Shown here: positions 41,742 to 51,506 of the stretch, one piece after another
How positions within the stretch are numbered: the stretch's first letter is position 1
How the letters are laid out: every line of letters begins with the position of its first letter
DNA from: Megalonaias nervosa
Lineage: Eukaryota > Mollusca > Bivalvia > Unionida > Unionidae
Assembly (NCBI GenBank): GCA_016617855.1
Contig: JAECUM010005017.1
Location: forward strand, 1 to 64,000
Direction of reading: 5' to 3'
DNA: 64,000 bases
The notes under the pieces: model-generated
What the model saw: only the letters and a program-made list of their open reading frames with translations
Databases searched by the model: none
Told to the model about the DNA's origin: nothing
Made by a program: the position numbers and the translations under genes

Positions 41742-44700
41742 ATGGAGGAATTTACGAGATTATCTACAATTAAGCACTCTAATGCCTGATTCGACCTCGA
41801 CAGAATAACCTCTCAATTACCAAGGCGAGTTTTGGTTGACTTAACAAATAAGACTCTAATCAATCGTATCAGTGAAGCCAAGAGAGAATTACGCGGCGAT
41901 GGTGCAGCTTATGCGTGGTCAACATTCAGAATTGTATGCGACACCGATGGTGTTGTCAATGCTCCAATGAAAAATAAGCGAGCAGCAACAATTATTAATT
42001 ATCTCGACGTTGCACGAAAATATATTTTTCGAATAAAATTTATAGTAGCGACAGAAGATGACGCATGGATTATCTGTGACAAACGTGATCCTGTTTGCGT
42101 GGGATACACTGGAAATATTGTCACGATAAATAAAAATTCAAAACCAGGAATACTGACTGAAATTGATGCACCTTATTATGAAGGAGCATATCCTGTGAAA
42201 GCAATTGTTCATGCGATATATCCGCTGACTGATAAGCCTGACGTCGATAAACTTTTACCAATGAAAATGTCTCGCCTGGATTGTGTTGCTGAGAGAGTTA
42301 CAGAACATTTCACAAACGCGAAATGCGCAAACGGTTTAACGGATCTAAGACGCAAAAAAATAAATGAGTGGGCAGAAACAGTTAAAGATACTGGAGCGCC
42401 TGTCAATGATGTTGCTGAACTGGAAAAAGTTAAGATTTCCAATAAGAGTGAAGACATTAACCTGAGAGATTTTATACAATCGAAATATAAAAAAATGGAG
42501 CTTAGATAGAGATTATTGATCATAACGCACACGCGTGGACTTCCGACATAATAATATTTCCATAAAATCGAACGGTTAAATTCATTAACGGTGATATGTA
42601 TGATTTTATCAGAAATATCAATAAGAGTGACCATGTGGCTGTTTCAGAGTTCATAATCTGTGAACTATGATCAGTTTGTACGGCCTAATGAAGAGATTTA
42701 TCGAACAAAATCTCTCCACGACGAGAGAAATCTCGCGTTGAAATACACAAACGATACTGATGTTATCGAACGATTACTCAGTAATTGTTTTACCGTTCCG
42801 TCAGTTGCTGCCCACGCTGCTCAAAAGTAAAATTCATGGAAACCAAAACGATTGGAATTTCTTGAAGATGTCCAACGCAGTTGTATCGAGTACGGACACG
42901 GCGGATTATGGAGTACTAATATGGTTATGGTTGCATATTATCCTGGAAGTTTTCTTGGATACGGAGAATGTTCTGAGTATTTCAAACGATTTGGACATCC
43001 AACACACGAGATGACCAGAGATCGATAAATGGACCCTTGTCAGATTTTGACCTGACCGGATTCGCGTGTATCGAGTCATTCGAGTTTGCACCGAAAAACC
43101 TTCATCCGATTGTCGCTGTTTGGTTTGGAAGACATTTTTCAGAAAAAAATTGGGTTCTAATAGTTTTATTACGATATATCATTGATGTAAAAATATTAAT
43201 ATCGATGGTTGTAAGTGAAGCAATTATATCATATAATCCGCAAAAAAAGTTTGGTTACCACAGCAAAAGAAATATTCCCCTGATGAAAATTCTGATATAA
43301 CTGATTTTGAGAATAAATTCGCAAAGGATCTTGGTTGGAAAATAATTGGTAAATTATGACCATAAACGACATTGTTGTAGACTAATCATCGAGGAAGCTG
43401 AACTCGATTTTATAATTGCTGATACAACAGAGAGAGGCACATTTATAAGTACGAATAATGTTAATTTATCAGACGGAACTAAATTAGGTACAATTGTGAG
43501 TTACACTGAAGGTGACTCGCCACAGTTTACTCATTTAAGATCTTGAATGCTCGTGTATGTTTTGATAAATTTATTATCGATGATAAATAGATTTTCTAAC
43601 ACCGCAGTTAGAGTCTCCACAGATCCATTTTAAATCAATAAAAAATACACAGGATTGCAAACACAATTACGTATCGGCGCTGATGCATTACGGGACGAAT
43701 AGAGAATAAAACGAGAAATGATTCTTAGTTATTCTGAATCGGCCGACGTTGAATCTAAGGAAATATATTATAAAAATAAATAGATGCGGCTCCATCGGCA
43801 TATGATCCCGTGGCCAGACATAAGATTGTTTATCTCAATGGACCTGGAGGTTCTGGATAAACAACACGTGCGACTGAATTATTTTGTCGCAGTACATCGT
43901 ACTGTGTTGATATGGTTGTTTTGACACCCACACATAGATTTACCAGAGGAATGAACGAACGAGGAGTTAATTCGTGTACGTATCACAGCTTCTTTCGATG
44001 GAAGTGAGATATATGGACTTCACAACGAATGGGTGAGAAATATATCCCTACGATTATTATTTGGGATGAAATTTGTACAGTATCGTTGGAGGTATTAAAA
44101 ATATTTCTTAATTGGTTACTGACAAAAAATACTGCGATTATCTTGTGTGGTGATCATGGTTAACCACCACAATTTGTTGGATCATCTCCACACGAATGGC
44201 TGAAAAGTTCGTTGATTATTATGAGGAGATAACTGATGATCATAGAGCTATTGATGAACCACTGAAAGAATTTAAAAGATTAATCAGACTGCAGCCAGAT
44301 AATATTCAATGTGAGATAATGCGTGAAGTAACTCCAGAGACTACGATGAATGATTTTTTTTTTAATTTGTGGAAACCTGATGATTTGATAGTTGCAAGCC
44401 GAAATATAGTTCGTGATACGCTTCAAGAGAAATTATTTCCGTTACATAAACAAAAGTTTTCAGAGTTACCGGTGCCGCTTTGTTATCGCCCAGCAGATAC
44501 ACGAAAACATAATAATAAGGTTTATATTCCAGAAGCTAATGAGAAACAAAAACTCGTTCTTGATGATGTTGTTGTTGATGTGAATGCCGTTGAGAGCTCA
44601 TTAACGATGGACAAATCTCCGTGGACTATACGATACGCTGTAACGAATCACTCGTCACAGGAATAAACTATTTCTGATACAAATATCTGGACTGTCGATG

Positions 44701-45121
44701 ATCGGATCGAATGGTCGAATTTAGATTATCTAACAGTGTGGAGAACCAGAAAAATATCTCAGATACGGAGACTTATCATGGATCGCGCAATAACCGAAGA
44801 AATCACTGATATCAATTGCGATGATGTAGTTAACAACAAAGTTGTCAAGAAACAATTAGCTGGTTATCAGCGATCTGACAAAAAAAGTAACAGTGACTTT
44901 GATCTTGATATTGAAATTATCATGACACTGAAACAACGACAGAATAATAATTGTGCAAGCTGTAATACAGTAATGTTGTGGCAGTATTCGGATAATAATC
45001 CAAGACAATTCACCGTGGATAGAATTAATAGTAATCTCGGTCACACACGCGAAATCTGATATTGACCTCTCTTGAGTGTAATCGACGTAGGGTTGCTAGT
45101 GTTTTGCTTTTACGGAAGTGA
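41742..45121 (+). pseudogene. PolB-SF1 helicase-HNH fusion protein (element 2)
   Basis: One gene of about 1,120 codons in pieces. N-terminal region 41742-42509 (TGA at 41787-41789; APMKNKRAATIINYLDVAR). Polymerase-like region 42663-43550 (YGHGGLW, YYPGSFLGYGECSEYFKRFG, INGPLSDFDLTGF). SF1 helicase 43680-44770: Walker A GPGGSG with a stop in place of the Lys codon at 43858-43860, LTPTHRFTRGM, Walker B IIIWDEI, LCGDHG and NHSSQ. C-terminal HNH-type zinc domain 44925-45121 (CASCNTVMLW, FTVDRINSNLGHTR, LECNRRR). At least six stops and several frame changes. In related elements these form one polypeptide combining polymerase, unwinding and nuclease functions. The 3' end overlaps the integrase gene tail to tail by 26 bp. 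Confidence 0.75.
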
Positions 45122-46080
45122 AAGGCGGCGGTAATTGTGTATCTTCAGGAATTACTTGTCATTGTTCACGTACAAATCCACGCTGAGGAGCAGTTGAATC
45201 TAGTCTGTAGATTGCAGGTCTACCCGGGGATCTTACTACGCTGGAAATTTTATGGGTAGTCACACTCCAAATGGGATCATTTGCTCTCTTTCACCACCTT
45301 CAAGTTCACCAGGTTCATATAAATATCTTACAGTTACAGGTTGTTTTGAGGAAGAGACGCGTCGTTCTATTGGTATGTTTTTTGTGATCGCGCTGATGAG
45401 TTTCAAAGAAGTTGCACGAGTAATATCATTATTTAATGCAACTATCACACTTGGTAGTCTTGCAACCAATTCACGAGATCTTTTGTCTTTCTGAATTTTA
45501 TTCAAGGATATTTCCTGCGCATACTGATATCCAAATAACCGCTCAGCAAGTGCTCGATTAAATCGTTCAACGATTGCCTGATCGTGATGAATTGTTGTAT
45601 GTCCTCGCTTGATTTTGACGATTTGTTTTTTCGTCAGAGATGATATTGCACCAAGAAATTCTTTGCGAGGATCAACCTGTAGTAGCCCTGGCCATCGCAA
45701 AGGTCCTCATTGATACATTCGTTCAAAAGCAGATGCAACTTCAGTTGCCGTCTCTGTTGATAGTGGTTTTGCTTCATTATATCTACTTGCAACGTCAACG
45801 ACAGTTAACGTATATTTGTATGTGCGCCATTGACGTCAACATGTTTTGATAGTATCATGTGGTAAAAAAAAATATCTTCCTGATGAATTTCATTGGGAGT
45901 GCTGACGTCAGAATGTGAATACTAAATTTGTTTAGGTGGTGGTAGATAAATTTGCCATATTGCTTGTCGTGCTAACCAATTCTCAGCAACAGAACGTGCG
46001 ACACCTGCTGCATCAGCAAGTTTACTAATCGCTGCTCTACCCCTCTAATATCCTCTTGGGCTATAATAAATCGATTCCAT
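45096..46080 (-). pseudogene. Polinton integrase of a second subfamily
   Basis: Starts at MESIYYSPRGY (46080). An N-terminal helical domain (SKLADAAGVARSVAENWLAR) is followed by RNase H-fold core residues Asp in LTVVDVA, Asp in LLQVDPRKEF and Glu in QAIVERFNRAL, then a C-terminal SH3/tail region (RYLYEPGELEGGE, IYRLDSTAPQRGFVRE). Stops near 46047 and 45945 and frame changes near 45870, 45770 and 45290. It has no chromodomain and little similarity to the element 1 integrase beyond the catalytic core. Confidence 0.8.
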
Positions 46081-46092
46081 TATAATAGTTAT

Positions 46093-46571
46093 CTATGATT
46101 CATTACCGTCCCCTAGTACTAGTTCACCTTTCATCGCAGATTTTACTAGGAAGCTAGCGATTTTTTCTTTGAGAGATTTATCTTTTATGGAATTTAACGA
46201 GTGAATCAACCTCGCATCTGCAATATGACTTTATTTTCATACGCGACATCTTGAACGTGGCATGCTTGATCAATCGCATTTATTGGATACTCTCCGGGTC
46301 TTGGTTGGTCTTGTTCGTCAAGTCGGATATCAAGTCAGGTTCCAGGACCACAATAATTATATCCAGGGAGATATTTTTCTCCTGGGTATTTAGCCCATGG
46401 AGTCACTGGTAATTTTTCCAGTAAAGCAGCGATATCACCACCTGTCTTCGTATGAGACGAAATAAATCTTTATTTGTTTGTACCACATTTTATACACCTG
46501 CCTGTAAGTGCACGCTTTTTATTTTTTGTTATTGTTGGCGTTAATCCACTTGTGGGGTGGATGCTCTGCAT
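46093..46571 (-). pseudogene. Zinc ribbon-phospholipase A2 fusion
   Basis: On the minus strand: a half zinc ribbon (ALTGRCIKCGTNK) then a PLA2 domain with Ca-loop LPGYNYCGPGT and the hel-2 region AIDQACHVQDVAYEN. In this family an HD dyad is expected before VAY; here the residue before Asp is Gln, so the catalytic His is missing. At least three in-frame stops. The tail (KIASFLVKSAMKG) ends at 46093, 12 bp before the integrase start, in the same order as element 1, where PLA2 and integrase are fused. Confidence 0.7.
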
Positions 46572-46614
46572 CGAACACAATATAAATTTATATTGTTTAT
46601 TATATTTACACAAT

Positions 46615-47390
46615 ATGGATGCCATTGATTTCTCAGCGACACGAAAGGAAGAGCCAATCAAGCATCATGCAGCGCTTCCAAATTCTATCAGAGCAAATAT
46701 AATAGGTCCATCTGGGTCTGGTAAGACGCAATTGTTGCTTAATCTGATAATGAGATTGCTACAGTGGGATAAGTTATATTTAGTGGCACCATCCGCAGAT
46801 GATTAGCGATGCTACGATGTACTTAAAGATTTTAACAAAGAAGCGAAGTCGTTGGATGAAGAGGAAGATGATAATGATATTATTGATTTTGTCACCGATA
46901 TTGATGAAGCTCCATCTGTGGATGATCTCGATGGACGTATTAATAATCTCTTAGTATATGATGATGTGATGCTGTACAAACAATCAAATCCAGCTCGGAT
47001 ATATTCCAGAGGTAGACACAAAAATACCGATGTAATATATGTTACTCTTTGATATACACAAATACCTAAAGTGATCAGAGATAACTGCAATATTTTTGTT
47101 GTATTTAATGGAGTCGGTACACATACTCTGCGAAACATTCATCAGACTTGGTGTTCAGGGGATATGGATATGATTAAATTCAAAACTTGTACTCAAAAGC
47201 GCAAGCTACCACACACGGATTTATCACGATAAATTTACATGATCCTCGTTCGCGATATAGTATTGGTCTCGATAAATCTTTTGACAGAGAAACACAGCAG
47301 CAGGGAGGGCGACTTCATCGAGTGAGTGAGCGGATACAGAAACAAACAAGCCATAAAAAACAAAAACATAAATGTCAAAAAATAAAGTAA
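46615..47390 (+). pseudogene. Packaging ATPase, element 2
   Basis: Walker A GPSGSGKT (residues about 32-39), Walker B-like NLLVYDDVM, then GRHKNTDVIYVT and IPKVIRDNCNIFVVF. In-frame stops at 46804-46806 and 47050-47052, and a frame change near 47180, after which ATTHGFITINLHDPRS continues the protein. The last 33 codons (from 47292) lie inside the right TIR. An acidic insert (EEEDDNDIIDF) sits between the two Walker motifs. It is homologous to 27475-27970 and, more distantly, 5305-5973. Confidence 0.8.
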
Positions 47391-47543
47391 GAAAAATAAG
47401 CTAACCCAAATAGGAAAGTTTCGGGTCGGTAAGAAGCTTCGGTTTGACGTTATTGACGTCTGTTATTTTCATGTCCGTAGGAAACTTTATTTTTTAGCTA
47501 AATCTCTAATTGAAACGTTCTAGGGTTCGACCTCCCTGCTGCT
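47292..47543 (-). repeat. Right TIR of element 2 (252 bp)
   Basis: Inverted copy of 36297-36548. It encodes the C-terminal tail of the ATPase at its inner end. Confidence 0.9.
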
Positions 47544-47548
47544 CACGA
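47544..47548 (+). repeat. Target-site duplication CACGA, right copy
   Basis: Matches 36292-36296. Confidence 0.75.
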
Positions 47549-47552
47549 TACG

Positions 47553-47690
47553 ATGACAGAACATATTCTCGACATCACACGCACTGTTATTGTTGTAACT
47601 GTTATTGTAGTTCTTGCATGGCTGGGGTTAAGGAGCACTTTCTTTCAATACAATTTTAATACTCTCAATAACTCTGAACATGCTTTTGGG
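47553..47690 (+). other. Candidate small membrane protein ORF
   Basis: An ATG at 47553 opens a frame with a clear hydrophobic segment (TVIVVTVIVVLAWLGL) after a polar start. The frame then runs antisense through the helicase fragment, so only the first 40 or so codons could be real. It may be chance. Confidence 0.25.
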
Positions 47691-48395
47691 TGTCCAAGAA
47701 AATTCGCGTGTCTGACCAAGACTACTATTAATTCTATCCGCGGTAAACTGTATTGGATTATTATTCGAATACAGCCACAACATATTACAGTTACAACTTG
47801 TACAATGATTATTCTGTCGTTGTTTCAGTGTCATGATAAATTGAACATCGAAATCAAAATTGCGGTTATTTTTTTTGGTCAGATTGTCGATACCCAGATA
47901 ATTTTTTCTTGACAATTTCATCGTTGACGATGTCAGCGATTCTATTATCATTGTCTATGATAACCCGGCCCAATTGAGATATTCTTCTGACTCGAGATAC
48001 CGCAAGATAAACTAAATTTGACGATTCGATCCGATCATTAATAATCCAAATATTTGTATCAGAAATAGTTAATCCTTGGGATGAATGAATTGTTATAGCG
48101 TATCCTAACGTCCATGGAGATTTATCCATCGTTAACGCGCTCGTAACAGCACTTACAGGAACTGCGATAATATCATTAAGTACAAGTTTTTGTTTAACAT
48201 TAGTTCCTGGAATTTCAACTTCGATATTTTGTTTTCGTGTATCTGCTATCGATAACACAATGGTACAGGTAGATTTGAAAATCTTTCCTTGTGTAACAGA
48301 AATAATTTATCTTGCAGTGTATCTCTGACTATCTTTCTACTTGCAACTATCAAATCAACTGGTCTCCATAAATTCCAAAAATCATTCATAGTAGT
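47680..48395 (-). pseudogene. SF1 helicase-HNH fragment, element 3
   Basis: Corresponds to the C-terminal third of the helicase at 44345-45060: TTMNDFWNLWRPVDLIVAS, PVPLCYR, TMDKSPWTLGYAITIHSSQG (motif VI region, intact here), NLVYLAVSRVRR, then the zinc/HNH part CTSCNCNMLW and FTADRINSSLGQTR. Frame changes near 48245 and 47890. The 5' side is cut at 48395 by the hairpin repeat array and the 3' side at about 47690. Confidence 0.8.
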
Positions 48396-48402
48396 TGATG
48401 AT

Positions 48403-48789
48403 GAGATATACTTGCGTATGGGTGATTGCAAGATTGTAAAAAAAAAACTAATTCCAGGTGTAATTTGCCTGGCACCCCCGAGATATACTTGTGTATGGGT
48501 GATTGTAAGATTGTAAAAAAAAACTAATTCCAGGTGTAATTTGCCTGGCACCCCCGAGATATACTTGTGTATAGGTGATTGTAAGATCGTAAAAAAAAAA
48601 CAAAACTAATTCCAGGTGTAATTTGCCTGGCACCCCCGAGATATACTTGTGTATGGGTGATTGTAAGATTGTTAAAAAAAAAACTAATTCCAGGTGTAAC
48701 TTGCCTGGCACCCCCGAGATATACTTGTGCATGGGTGATTGTAAGATTAAAAAAAAACTAATTCCAGGTGTAACTTGCCTGGCACCCCC
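48403..48789. repeat. Tandem array, five units of about 77 bp with hairpin
   Basis: Units start GAGATATACTTG at 48403, 48480, 48556, 48638 and 48716. Each contains an A-run of variable length and the near-palindrome CCAGGTGTAATTTGCCTGG. The length differences come from the A-runs. The array abuts the helicase fragment. Confidence 0.9.
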
Positions 48790-48989
48790 GAACCTCAAAA
48801 CCTCAAAACGACCGGGGTTCGCCGAGGGGATGTTTTTATTACCCCTATCGCGCTTAGCGATCCAATAATTGCAATGAGAAAGAAATTACAATTACAGTGA
48901 CAAACAAATATAACGATTACCCCAAAGATATATATCCGACGTCATTCAACCTGCTCGTCAGGTACTCTCTTTTGCTATTTATTTATTTA

Positions 48990-49190
48990 TTTATTTTTAT
49001 TCTGATCATAATATATTTACGCAGAATCAGATTGATTCTGATAATAATATAATATTTCTTCTGACACAGATTCAGATTATAATATTTATTCTGATTCATG
49101 ATTATAATATTTATTCTGATTCTGGTTCAAATTCAGATTCAGATTCTGATTCTGAATTAAATTCAGATTCAGATTTATTTTTTTGTTTAT
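48990..49190. repeat. Low-complexity AGATTCTGATT repeat, inverted relative to 38756-39490
   Basis: Degenerate repeats of GATTCTGAT and TATAATATTTATTCTG, the reverse complement of the repeat beside the element 2 capsid fragment. Lies between the penton gene and the hairpin array. Confidence 0.75.
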
Positions 49191-49393
49191 TCTCCATTAA
49201 TTCAGAATTTTTTACCATATCGATTTTGTCATCGATAATCTTTTTACGAATTTTGTTTAGACAATAATAACACAGCATCAACTGTTGTGCCAGGGTTAGT
49301 TTTTAATCTCTGCAATTATTCCCGGTGATTTCGCCATTGATTATATGTATTCGTGTAATTTTATTTCGTTGACGATCTTGGAGTTCTACGAAC

Positions 49394-50863
49394 TCACGAT
49401 TTCACATACAAACTTATTGCCAGAACTTCCTGACGTAGGTCAAGCAAGTGTTCGGCCTGGTCAGTAAGTCTAAAATATATCCGTGACAACAGTGGATTAT
49501 GACATCGCAGATAAACCGGATTAACGGGTACTGACGCAATTAAAATCCCGGGGGGTACTTCGGGGGTAAATGAATATAAAAAAATATCCTTGTTGTGCCA
49601 GGGTGGATTTTTCAACATCAACGAGATAACTTCCATCGATGGCGTCACACACCAAATTAACTGCGATCGTTGATGTGATGTTTACAATACCTGGTGATAC
49701 GTGACGACCACCGCGGTATGCATCATTATCATGTCTGAGAATAATTGCCGGTGGGGATATTTTTCTCCACGCCTCTACGATCTTTGGAAAGTATTCATCC
49801 ATTATATCATTAACTGATTTTTTTAAAATATCAGAGTTATATTCCGCTATTACAAATGTTAGTAACTGTTCTTCGGTTATTTTAAAATGATCGAGAAAAA
49901 ACTGCTTTTGATTTATTTTTTGGTATGGATAAACGAGTGGAGTAATTACACTTTTGGTAATCACTGTTTCGACGATGATTTTATTTAAATATTCAAGGTC
50001 TGATGCAACTTGGTTTAAATGGTGCATAGTTTCAATGATCTGCTGCTTTATATCATCATTGTAATATTGCGTTATACTGAAAAATAAGTTTCGGAGATTA
50101 TCGCTTTCTCGCTTGTGTTCGGATTTAATATTATTGGAATAAAAGTTATAAATATCATCGTTGAAGACCCAATTTTTATCGCTGTCAAGAATAAAAATTG
50201 GAGTAGTGAATTCAGGAAGTTTTTCACCGGTAGATGCTGTGAAAGCTTTTACTGCACTTGCCGTAAATCCTCTCATCCATGGAAATCCTCTTCGAAATAT
50301 TGGAATTTTAAAAATATCTTTTTGTCTGTGATAAAATCAGATCGTTGAGGTTCTGGTGGACCTTCATATGGCGGTGCTACCTCTGGCCACCCTAATACAG
50401 TTCTGATCGATGACTGATATATATCTGCGGAGCAATCCGGCGTTGATATTTCTATCGCAGCTGGTAATGTTGGTTCATGAAAAGTAATAGAGATTTTAGA
50501 TTCTTTTCCTGTGATAGATTTAATTCTGCGCTGGAACTCATCATTAATCTGTTCTATTTGATAACTGCCCGTAGGAATTCCTACAACTTGCCAATCTGGT
50601 GTTCCATCAGATTTATTTTTATAAGAATAAACTAATGATAAACTATTTGCGGATAATCCACCAAATGATTTTGATCTAATATTTGGCCAACTGTGATATA
50701 CTCGCAATTGTGCTAATGCGATTTCTTTCGCTGGAATCGCCGTTCAAAAAACAATGTCAAATTCAGGATTAGTTGAACTCGTTGATATCATTGTCGTGGT
50801 TGACGGTGTTGTATTAGCGACGATTTGTTGGAGGAGTTCTTGCGGCGTCGATGACGAAGTCAT
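49394..50863 (-). pseudogene. Penton protein with large inserted helical domain
   Basis: Starts at MTSSSTPQELLQQIV (50863). A TGA at 50744-50746 and frame changes near 50290 and 49560 break it. The N-terminal half carries the family block VGIPTGSYQIEQINDEFQRR and the IRTVLGWPE strand. The C-terminal part, VNITSTIAVNLVCDAI, then PPGILIASVPVNPVYLR and LTDQAEHLLDLRQEV, matches the end of the element 1 penton. Between them lie about 170 extra residues, mostly helical (YYNDDIKQQIIETMHHLNQV, FFLDHFKITEEQLL). The insert has no known domain. Confidence 0.7.
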
Positions 50864-50871
50864 TGTTATTA

Positions 50872-51330
50872 TTATTTACTTAATTTTAAATCAGGAAGTA
50901 AATTGACTTTGTTGATGACTTCGTCATCGTCATAGTAAACCTTAATCATTTCTGCGAATTCTTGATCTGATATTACTCCATCATTGAGACCTGATGATAT
51001 CAGTGATGATAATTTGGCGTGTGCGTGTGTTGCCGCCGATAACAATATTTGATATTCATGAAATTTGTTTCCCGTACACGTAGATATCCTTTTTTGCAAT
51101 TATATTAAGAATACCAGCAATGCCGGTTATAACTGCGACGGAAATTCCTATCATTGGTGCTATTATATATGTGGCTGATAATGATCCGATCATAGTTGCT
51201 GTTCCAGCGACGATCGCCGATGCAGAACAAACAATTATATCAGTAACAAAGATACGTCTACGGTATTTTTTTTTTATTGTGTACTTGTCAATGATGTTTT
51301 ATAGTTGGGTCTGTAACAAACACGCTTGCT
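50872..51330 (-). pseudogene. Polinton membrane protein, element 3
   Basis: Minus-strand reading has two hydrophobic Gly/Ala-rich segments (IVCSASAIVAGTATMIGS and YIIAPMIGISVAVITGIAGI), then after a frame change near 51095 a helical tail (AKLSSLISSGLNDGVISDQE). It is homologous in order and composition to 3593-4085. The start is not clear. It lies just upstream of the penton gene on the same strand. Confidence 0.6.
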
Positions 51331-51350
51331 CGTATCTGAATTTGTTTACG

Positions 51351-51506
51351 ATGTTCAGATCTGACGTCGTTGACAATGGCAAAGCCATCAACATTGACTT
51401 TGTCATCGGTGAAATCAGTATACTTAATGACGTTGTTGAATTAAGTAATCAACTGAGGAGTTTCAGCGACAAATTCCAGACACCACCAGTAAGTCAAACG
51501 CACTGA
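51351..51506 (+). CDS. Small ORF divergent from membrane protein gene
   Basis: 51 codons with protein-like composition (MFRSDVVDNGKAINIDF, then LSNQLRSFSDKF), in opposite orientation to the Polinton genes and ending inside the gypsy junction. It could be a Polinton gene or the end of the gypsy gag/protease region; not resolved. Confidence 0.3.
   Translation: MFRSDVVDNGKAINIDFVIGEISILNDVVELSNQLRSFSDKFQTPPVSQTH

Larger units (their letters stand above)
47549..51490 (-). mobile_element. Polinton element 3, partial copy of the element 2 lineage
   Basis: Lies directly outside the right end of element 2. It contains a second, clearly related helicase/HNH segment, an array of about 77-bp repeats, low-complexity AGATTCTGA repeats, a penton gene and a membrane protein gene, all on the minus strand. 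No TIR was found at either end. The right limit is the gypsy coding sequence at about 51490. Confidence 0.65.

Noticed and set aside
48403..48789. CRISPR-like array
   Set aside because: Units are tandem without unique spacers; the length variation is due to A-runs, and the context is a eukaryotic transposon.
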